Assembly: GCA_902773065.1 (NCBI GenBank)
Contig: CACYDD010000406.1
Coordinates: forward strand, 1 to 11,434
Direction: 5' to 3'
Source: an uncultured Ruminococcus sp.
GTDB taxonomy: Bacteria > Bacillota > Clostridia > Oscillospirales > Acutalibacteraceae
Length of the DNA stretch: 11,434 nucleotides
The notes under the pieces were generated by a model. The model was not told where the DNA came from. It searched no databases and saw nothing but the letters and a program-made list of their open reading frames with translations. Numbering within the stretch: the first letter of the stretch is position 1; every line of letters begins with the position of its first letter. The translations under genes were made by a program, and so were the position numbers. Shown here piece by piece: positions 1-6,200 of this stretch.

Positions 1-37
1 CTCTTCCCTTACGAACTAACTGGTTAAACGTTGGCAT
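1..37 (-). CDS. rpsL: 30S ribosomal protein S12, N-terminal fragment (cut by window edge)
   Basis: Reading the reverse strand from 37 gives an ATG followed by PTFNQLVRKGR, the nearly invariant N-terminus of ribosomal protein S12, a small-subunit protein at the decoding centre. Only 12 codons fall inside the window. A perfect AGGAGGT ribosome binding site lies at 44-50 on the reverse strand, six bases before the ATG, which fixes the start. In most bacteria rpsL heads the str operon (rpsL-rpsG-fusA-tuf), so the rest of that operon probably continues beyond the left edge; that is inference. A consensus promoter lies about 170 bases upstream. Confidence 0.95.
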   Translation of the reverse strand, partial: MPTFNQLVRKGR

Positions 38-78
38 TCTTGCACCTCCTTGCATCTATGATAAAAATTTATGTTCAG

Positions 79-100
79 CGGACAATTTCATATTTGTCCG
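79..100 (-). promoter_or_regulatory. Hairpin in the rpsL leader
   Basis: A perfect 7-bp inverted repeat (CGGACAA and TTGTCCG, 8-base loop) lies in the untranslated leader of rpsL, about 30 bases upstream of its ribosome binding site. It has no adjacent U-tract, so it is not a standard terminator. A regulatory role in the leader is possible but unproven. Confidence 0.35.
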
Positions 101-186
101 ATAAACAGCACATTATACAATTTTGCCGTAATTTATTCCGACAATACCGGATTTTTGTTGTTGATCACAGCAAAACCACATAAAAC

Positions 187-232
187 AGGCTATTCGCCTA
201 CAATTAGTTATTGTAGCATAAGCGAACAGCCT
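187..232 (-). promoter_or_regulatory. Long imperfect inverted repeat overlapping the rpsL promoter
   Basis: Arms of 11 bp (187-197 with 222-232, one G-U pair) and 7 bp (198-204 with 210-216, perfect) stack on each other with a 5-base bulge and a 5-base loop. In RNA from the upstream CBS-domain gene this could form a hairpin that stops or stabilises the transcript; the following U-tract is weak (TTTTA). It could also act as a DNA operator, because it spans the -10 box of rpsL. Which role applies cannot be told from the sequence. Confidence 0.5.
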
Positions 233-239
233 TTGTCAA
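210..239 (-). promoter_or_regulatory. Sigma-A promoter for rpsL
   Basis: On the reverse strand a perfect -35 TTGACA (239-234) is followed after 18 bases by TACAAT (215-210). Transcription should begin near 203, which gives a leader of about 165 bases before rpsL. The -10 box sits inside the stem of the inverted repeat at 187-232. The promoter starts only about 20 bases after the stop codon of the preceding gene. Confidence 0.8.
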
Positions 240-257
240 GCATTATTTTGCTGTAAA

Positions 258-1628
258 TCAGCATTTTTTATCATGACCGTGACTTTTTACGATCAGCACC
301 TTGGAAATTCTTCTCTGGTCTACCTCCTGAACGGTAAATCTTGTACCGTTGACAACAATAGAGGGATGCTCGCCGCTTTTCGGAATATGCCCCATTCTGT
401 CAAGCATCAATCCTGCCAGTGTATCGTTTTCATCGTCGCAGAAATCGATGCCTGTCAGCTCGCTGATCTCGTCCAGCGGTGTCGCGCCGTCAACCGTAAA
501 ACTGTGTTCGTCCAGTCGTTGTATCTCCTCGTCCTCGTTATCATATTCATCCTGAATATTTCCGACGATCGACTCAACCAGATCCTCCATAGTGATAATA
601 CCGCCTGTGCCGCCAAATTCGTCCACAACGACCGCGATCTGCGTTTTATGCTCCGTCATATATTCAAACATTTCGCTGCACCGTTTCGACTCGGGAACAA
701 AGACCGCTTCCTTGATCATATCCTTGCCGATCACGCTCTCAGGTGCGTTGGTGCTGACAAATTTCAGCAGATCCTTTACATATATGATGCCCTCAATATC
801 GTCGATATCATCATGATAAACCGGAATTCTTGATTTTCCGCTTTCGATTGCCTGCCTTGCCACATCCGTAATTTTCGCATCATCTCTGACAGCCACAACA
901 TCCTTGCGATGAGTCATAATTTCTCCTACACAGGTATCATCAAAATCGAAAACATTTTCGATCATATCCTTTGTGTTGCCTTCAATAACGCCGCTTTCCT
1001 CTCCTTCGTCAACCATCATCAGAATTTCCTCTTCTGTCATAGGATCTGCCCTTTTTCCAGTATTATATCCTAAAATCCTGAGAATAATATCAGAAAGAAA
1101 GTCCGATAAACCGACAAGCGGGAATAATGTGACACATAAAATCAGAAATGCGCCCGACAGTCCTTTCAGAACCGAGCCTGCCTTGCTGATTCCGATCCTT
1201 TCAGGAATAATTTTTCCCAAAGACAGCGTCAGCACAAAAGAGAGCAGAAATACCACTGCTGCTCCCGCAAAAGCAATCACAGCATGATTTTCTGTCAGAA
1301 ACCGCAGCATCTCCGAAAGTCTTGGCGAATACGTCAGCACTGAAAGAATCACCGCCGCAAACGAATTCAGTGCAAAGCCTGCTGCCGCATACCGCTTATA
1401 TTTAATTTCTGCATCCAGTATTTTCAAAATCTTTTTTGCCTTCTTTTCGTCCTTTTCCGCCTCATGCCTGAGCGAGCCTGAAGCATTCGCACTCAATGCA
1501 CCATAGCACAGTGAAAAAATAAAGCACAAACATAACAGCAGCAATATCACAGCCGTTACCACAGCCGCAGCAGAATCCCCCGCAAGAAAATCCATTAACC
1601 TCGTACTGCCGTCCGCATCCCCTGACAT
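258..1628 (-). CDS. CNNM/CBS-pair/CorC-HlyC domain membrane protein (hemolysin family)
   Basis: A 456-residue integral membrane protein of the CorC/HlyC/TlyC family. Members are best supported as magnesium or cation transport or efflux proteins; the 'hemolysin' name is historical. Hydrophobic segments at about residues 20-45, 82-101, 115-139 and 157-186 form the CNNM transmembrane part, with GKIIPE after the third. A cytoplasmic CBS pair follows (about 236-290 with RIPVYHDDIDDIEGII, and 302-356 with VDEFGGTGGIITMEDLVE), then an acidic linker and the CorC_HlyC domain (about 370-448). An in-frame GTG at 1640 touches the AGGAG ribosome binding site (1641-1645), so it is too close. I chose the ATG at 1628 (12-base spacing); a TTG at 1634 (6 bases) is an alternative. 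The gene has its own promoter and lies just upstream of rpsL on the same strand. Family assignment is secure; the transported ion is not known. Confidence 0.92.
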   Translation of the reverse strand: MSGDADGSTRLMDFLAGDSAAAVVTAVILLLLCLCFIFSLCYGALSANASGSLRHEAEKDEKKAKKILKILDAEIKYKRYAAAGFALNSFAAVILSVLTYSPRLSEMLRFLTENHAVIAFAGAAVVFLLSFVLTLSLGKIIPERIGISKAGSVLKGLSGAFLILCVTLFPLVGLSDFLSDIILRILGYNTGKRADPMTEEEILMMVDEGEESGVIEGNTKDMIENVFDFDDTCVGEIMTHRKDVVAVRDDAKITDVARQAIESGKSRIPVYHDDIDDIEGIIYVKDLLKFVSTNAPESVIGKDMIKEAVFVPESKRCSEMFEYMTEHKTQIAVVVDEFGGTGGIITMEDLVESIVGNIQDEYDNEDEEIQRLDEHSFTVDGATPLDEISELTGIDFCDDENDTLAGLMLDRMGHIPKSGEHPSIVVNGTRFTVQEVDQRRISKVLIVKSHGHDKKC

Positions 1629-1651
1629 AAACAAAAACACTCCTTTTTTTA

Positions 1652-1682
1652 ATGAGGAATTAGGAATGAGGAATGAGGAATG
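1652..1682 (-). repeat. Heptamer tandem repeat in the leader of the CBS-domain gene
   Basis: Four tandem 7-base units of the form ATGAGGA/ATTAGGA plus ATG on the forward strand, which read TCCTCAT/TCCTAAT in the reverse-strand mRNA. The tract lies between the predicted transcription start (about 1733) and the AGGAG ribosome binding site at 1641-1645. The same unit, in the same orientation relative to its gene, lies before the MecA-like gene at 7725-7755. Confidence 0.85.
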
Positions 1683-1739
1683 TTATATTCCGTCAGCTTC
1701 TACATCCCATCCGCTATTTATCATATTCTCAATATTACA

Positions 1740-1768
1740 ATAATAATAAAAAAAATAACGGCTGTCAA
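1740..1768 (-). promoter_or_regulatory. Promoter for the CBS-domain membrane protein
   Basis: Reverse strand: perfect TTGACA (1768-1763), a 17-base spacer rich in T, then TATTAT (1745-1740). This predicts a start near 1733 and a leader of about 100 bases that includes the heptamer tract. The promoter faces away from the M14 peptidase gene, for which I see no equally good promoter; TATTAT/TATATT around 1808-1816 is a weak candidate -10. Confidence 0.75.
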
Positions 1769-1839
1769 CGGCAAAATAAACATATATTTCTAAAGCAATC
1801 AGTAAAATATTATATTAATACAATGAAAGGAACATCATC

Positions 1840-2745
1840 ATGCTTAACAAAACACTGCTTTATTCGCCGTGCGACAGAAAAACAAGGGAAGCACTCATTG
1901 GTGGTTTGCTGCTGGATCACGGCTTTCTGACAAAGGAAACCATCGGAGAAAGCCGCTGTGCAAGACCGATCGACCTGATATGTCTCGGAAACAGAAAAAA
2001 ACAAGTGCTTCTGTCGGGAGCATTTCACGGTATGGAATGGATCACCACTTCGGTTCTTTTGCGTTTTCTTGACGAGGTCTGCACAGCTGTCAAAGAAGGA
2101 AAAAGTATCTGCGGTGTCAGGATCGGTACATTTCTGAATATGAGGGGACTTGCCCTGATCCCATGTGTGAATCCCGACGGCGTAGAAATTCAGATTCATG
2201 GTGCAAAAGCGGCTGACGAATATGAAACTCTGGTCAATACCGCCAGCGGCGGAGATACCTCACACTGGCAGGCAAACGCCGCCGGGGTGGATATCAACCA
2301 CAACTTCAATGCAGACTGGGAGGAACTTCACCAACTGGAGCAGGAAAACGGTATCACTGCCCCTTCTCCTACACGCTACGGCGGAAAATATCCCGAAAGC
2401 GAACCCGAAAGCCGTGCCATCGCTTCTTACTGCCGTGCCGGAAATATCACTCATGCCTTAGCTTTCCACACACAGGGGGAAGAAATATACTGGAGCTTCG
2501 GCAATTATACAGATGATGAAGCCTGTAAAACCGCCAAAGCTATGTCCTACACAAGCGGTTATACCGTCAGTGAACCGGAGGGGCTCGCTGTCGGCGGCGG
2601 CTTCAAAGACTGGTTTGTGCAGAAATTTCGCCGTCCTGCCTTTACCGTTGAACTCGGAAAAGGCACAAACCCTCTCCCCGTCACCGACCTTGACAGCATC
2701 TATCACAAAGTCAAAGAAATGCTCGTCCTCTCTCTCGTCCTATAA
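1840..2745 (+). CDS. M14-family zinc carboxypeptidase, probably acting on gamma-D-glutamyl-diaminopimelate peptides
   Basis: A 301-residue zinc metallopeptidase. The HGMEW motif supplies the first two zinc ligands (H63, E66), FHTQGE the third (H210), and TVELG the catalytic glutamate (E271); NPDG (111-114) is also typical. The C-terminal pattern GGGFKDWF...RPAFTVELGKGTNPLP resembles the M14C gamma-D-glutamyl-(L)-meso-diaminopimelate peptidase I group, which cuts peptidoglycan stem peptides. The usual NR pair that holds a substrate C-terminal carboxylate is N153-H154 here, which also fits that group. There is no signal peptide, so a cytoplasmic role, for example in muropeptide recycling or processing, is inferred. 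The ATG is preceded by AAAGGAA (1826-1832) seven bases upstream. The gene is divergent from the CBS-domain gene. Family certain; exact substrate inferred. Confidence 0.9.
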   Translation: MLNKTLLYSPCDRKTREALIGGLLLDHGFLTKETIGESRCARPIDLICLGNRKKQVLLSGAFHGMEWITTSVLLRFLDEVCTAVKEGKSICGVRIGTFLNMRGLALIPCVNPDGVEIQIHGAKAADEYETLVNTASGGDTSHWQANAAGVDINHNFNADWEELHQLEQENGITAPSPTRYGGKYPESEPESRAIASYCRAGNITHALAFHTQGEEIYWSFGNYTDDEACKTAKAMSYTSGYTVSEPEGLAVGGGFKDWFVQKFRRPAFTVELGKGTNPLPVTDLDSIYHKVKEMLVLSLVL

Positions 2746-2814
2746 AAAAACATAACGAGTAACACTATTCAAATTAAAAATTGATGTTAAGGGAGAACAT
2801 ACTAAGGATTTCTA

Positions 2815-2871
2815 ATGTGTACGCATATGCTTTTCAAGAAAAGCAAAAGATTTTTCTATTCGGTAAAATAA
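2815..2871 (+). CDS. Possible 18-codon peptide, basic and aromatic (tentative)
   Basis: An ATG with AAGGA (2804-2808) six bases upstream opens an 18-codon frame reading MCTHMLFKKSKRFFYSVK. No convincing promoter lies before it, and it overlaps a small inverted repeat at 2829-2844 (GCTTTTC and GAAAAGC). It could be a leader or signalling peptide, read-through from the M14 gene, or chance. I do not recognise it. Confidence 0.18.
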   Translation: MCTHMLFKKSKRFFYSVK

Positions 2872-2911
2872 TAAACAGATTTGATAAAATGTACAATTTT
2901 CAAATAAATTA

Positions 2912-2940
2912 TTGACTTTTTCATTAAAAAGATATATAAT
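2912..2940 (+). promoter_or_regulatory. Near-consensus promoter for the 49-codon membrane microprotein
   Basis: TTGACT (2912-2917), a 17-base spacer and a perfect TATAAT (2935-2940), in A/T-rich DNA. Transcription would start near 2947, about 30 bases before the ATG. This is one of the best promoters in the window and serves only the small gene. Confidence 0.85.
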
Positions 2941-2976
2941 CTATAAAAGGATTCTAATCTAAGGGAGGTTTAACCT

Positions 2977-3126
2977 ATGAACAAATCATTATTAACTGTG
3001 CTTCTTTCCGTAATCGGCGGTGTGGCAGCTGTTACCGCTGCGGTTACAGCGTTTCTCATCTTCAAGGAAAAGAAGAGGAGAGACGAAGAAGAACTCGAAC
3101 ATTATCTTGACAGTTCGATTCAATAA
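2977..3126 (+). CDS. Single-pass membrane microprotein, 49 residues, unknown function
   Basis: The frame begins with ATG 8 bases after a strong AAGGGAGG (2961-2968) and ends with TAA. Residues 1-3 are short and polar. Residues 4-29 form one hydrophobic helix (SLLTVLLSVIGGVAAVTAAV at 4-23, then TAFLIF at 24-29) with small-residue GG and A/T-rich faces that could allow helix packing. A charged tail follows (KEKKRR at 30-35, then DEEELE at 36-41), ending in SSIQ. The positive cluster directly after the helix predicts the C-terminus inside and the N-terminus outside. A near-consensus promoter, a strong ribosome binding site and a terminator immediately downstream show a self-contained, probably well expressed gene. 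I do not recognise a family; candidates include a regulator of a membrane complex or a toxin-like small protein, without evidence for either. Confidence 0.82.
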   Translation: MNKSLLTVLLSVIGGVAAVTAAVTAFLIFKEKKRRDEEELEHYLDSSIQ

Positions 3127-3138
3127 TTTTACATTTAC

Positions 3139-3167
3139 ATTCCGTCGTTAATCGGCGGAATTTTTTT
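3139..3167 (+). terminator. Rho-independent terminator after the microprotein gene
   Basis: A 9-bp stem (ATTCCGTCG pairing with CGGCGGAAT, one G-U) with loop TTAAT is followed directly by seven T residues (3161-3167). It lies 12 bases after the stop codon of the 49-codon gene. Confidence 0.88.
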
Positions 3168-3172
3168 GCAGT

Positions 3173-3214
3173 AAAGCAGCCCTCCGTATTCTGAAAATAC
3201 AGAGGGCTGTTTTT
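3173..3214. terminator. Second hairpin, probably bidirectional terminator between convergent genes
   Basis: A 14-bp stem (3177-3190 with 3196-3209, one mismatch that is a U-G pair in reverse-strand RNA) with a 5-base loop. On the forward strand TTTTT follows; on the reverse strand CTTTA follows. It sits directly after the stop codon (3215-3213) of the reverse-strand signalling gene and would also back up the microprotein terminator. Confidence 0.75.
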
Positions 3215-6200
3215 ATTCACTGAGGCGTTTCTGAGGATTGTCTTCAATGACAAACGACGCATGAACATTCACGCTGTGTTTTGCATAATACAGTGCCTTC
3301 AGGGCTGCGGAATACAGTTGTTCATAGGAACGTCCGTCATCAGGATACAGACTGATACCAAGCTTTGCACAAACGGAAATTTCTCCGTCATCAGTCTTAT
3401 AGCTGTTATTGATGGCAGCACTGATCTGCTCTGCTTTGCGGATCAGCGTATCAGTGTTATTCAGACCCTTGACAAATATAATAAACTGTGAACCGTCTGT
3501 CCTGCCGATAATATCCGAATCTCTGAAAATATCGCGCAGGTTGGCCGCGGTTTCCTTCAGGATCGCATTAGCAAACATTTTTCCGAAGCATTCCTCCACA
3601 AGATCAAAGCCGCTGATCTCAGCCACGATCAATGCGTGTGACCCTGTTACACCTTCTCCGTAAAGATAGGTTTTGATCTTGTTTTCTGCTGCACTTCTGC
3701 TGTAAAGATCCGTAATAAAATCGGTTCTTCCTTTTCTGGCAGTATATTCACTGTAGCTTTCTCTTTCCTCGGAAATATCATTGCACACAGCCATGATCTT
3801 TACAGGAATTCCGGCGGCATTTCTTACCGCTACAAAATGTACCCTGTTCCAGACATAATCATCCTTGTTCAGACTGTATATTCTAATCAGACATTCCGCA
3901 TCCGAGCTTTCCGACCGGGCAAAATTCAGCTTTTCAAGGAATTTTCTGATATCATCGGGATGAATCAGCTCCGAATCTTTCAGGTTTTTGACAAAATCGA
4001 ACATTTCAGGCATATATCCGTACATTCTTTTGAAGGAACCTGAGAATTTCACGCTGTCAAGTCTCGGAATCCATTCAAAAATAAACGATCTGGTCTGTTC
4101 GAGAATTTCATCATATATTTTATCACTTATCACAAGTGAATTTCTTTCTACTTCAAGAGCCGGGTATTCCGGTCTGACAGTCTCTTCCCTCATGCTGTTT
4201 TTGAAGCTGTCAACACTGATAAAGTCACCTGTATGGATACCAAACGAAAAATCCGCCTTCTGTTTCAGCTTTTTGATCAGCTCCTGATCGGCATTCATCG
4301 GCATGTAAGTATAGACACCCAGTCCTGTAAAACAGTCCATCAGGCACAGCAGTATCTCAACAGGGATAATACCGTCTGCCACATCATCAAGGAAGAAATT
4401 GGCAAAAGTGATCCTGTTGAAAAGACGGCTTGTGAATACCTTCGTATTGACAGATTTCAGTCCGACATTATAAACGCCGATCTCAAAGCCGCAGCTTCTC
4501 AGAAAATCCGCAAATTCCGCGACCTGACGCATATCCATTGACTGAATCATATCCTGGGAAATATTGATACATACATTGCTGCAGGTGATCGGATAATAGG
4601 TCAGAATTTCCTCTATCGCCTTGATGACCGTTTCGGCATCAAAGCCGTTGAACATCGTCATAACAGAAAGCTTCGGAATAACGATCTCTTCCTGCTCCAG
4701 CGACCAGATCACAGAGAAGATCCTGCGCAGGCTGTTCAGGCTGACTGCGGTAATGTTGCTGCTGTAGTACAAAGCAGAGTACATTTCGTCAAAATCAAAG
4801 CTTTCCTGATATTCGGAAGAGGTCTCCAGTACTTCATAGGAGGTGATTCTTTCGGAGGAAGAATCAATGATCGGCATAAAATATCTTTCAAATTCCAGTA
4901 CAACTTTATTCTGAATTTCTTCCGAACCGTTATAAACCTGAAGCTCCCAGTTGGTTTTCATATTTTCATTATAGAAAAGATACATATTCTTGCCATTGAT
5001 CTTGGCAATATCGACCGCCTTGGAAGCACACAGGAACAATTCATCAAAGGTTCTGCCATGTTTCGGGTAATCAACCACACCGATACAGGAAGAAATTTCA
5101 GGATAGGTCTTATTGTCAAATGTATAGCTTTTATGCAGGCATCGGAAAATATTGTCCACAAGCGACAAACATTCCTCTCTGTCAGGACAATCGTTCACGA
5201 AAACGATAAAATTATCATCCTCGACCCTGCCTATGATATTGCTGTCGCTGAACTGCTGTTTCAGAACTTCTGCTATATCCTTTAATATCTCATTGCCGAA
5301 ACGATAGCCTGTCTGACGGTTGATGGAGCGGAAACCGTCGATATCGATCAGCATCAGCATATGGTTGCCGTTTTTACCGGTATGAGACAGATAATCTTCT
5401 ATTTCATTTCTCAGTCCGTTATAGTTCCAGAGTCCCGTTACAGTGTCGCGGTCGGTATTGCTTTCGTCGAGTCCGGCTGTAACAGAACTGTAATTCAGGA
5501 TCTGAATACTCATAAACGCTTTAATGATCTTGTCGTTATCCACAACGGGCACAGCCGTACAGCGAACCGCAACATAGATATCTCCGCCGATCTTCATCGG
5601 GCATTCCAGAACGATCCTGTCGTTATCTTTTTCAATTTCCTTTTCCAGATTATCCGTGCGGAATGTACGGACAAATTTATTGTGGTATTCATCGGGGCAA
5701 AGCTCTGCAAACAGCATTACTGCCTCGGAATAATTTTTCGGAGCATAGCCGAAAAGGTTTTTGAACTCTCCCTTTCTTTCTTCACAGTAATCCTTTTCAA
5801 AATCAAATTCAATAACATAATCGGAAATCTTGTTCAGTATCTCGCTGTCCTTTTTCCTTGTCTCCAGCATTTCAAGCTTCTGGTTTTCAATGGTACGGAT
5901 GAGGTCGTTCCTGTCCATTTTTCTGTAAATATCCTTGTTGGAGGTTTCCTCCCCGTTTTCCTCGGAAAGACGGTGTTCCGTTCCTGTGGAAACACTGCTG
6001 TCGGCGTGGTTGACATCAGCATATTCTGCCGCAAGCTTTTTGAAATCACTGAGAACCTGACCAAAGCAGTCCATCATTTCATCAGAAAACTGACCGCAGG
6101 CACCTGTACGAATCATTTCAACAGCCTGTTCGTGAGTAAAAGCCGCCTTGTAGGGTCTTTCACTTGTCAGCGCATCATAACAGTCCGCAACGGCTACCAC

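Noticed and set aside
112..117. Second rpsL promoter with TATAAT on the reverse strand
   Set aside because: No acceptable -35 at 16-19 bases; the nearest TTGTCG is 21 bases away.
273..833. Forward-strand 186-codon open frame inside the CBS-domain gene
   Set aside because: Antisense shadow of conserved CBS and CorC_HlyC coding sequence, with no start signals.
1629..1640. GTG start at 1640 for the CBS-domain membrane protein
   Set aside because: It directly touches the AGGAG sequence, leaving no spacing for ribosome binding; the in-frame ATG at 1628 (or TTG at 1634) is better.
2829..2856. Terminator of the M14 peptidase gene
   Set aside because: The inverted repeat GCTTTTC/GAAAAGC is A/T-rich with a two-base gap, and the T-run is separated by six bases, so it would be weak at best.
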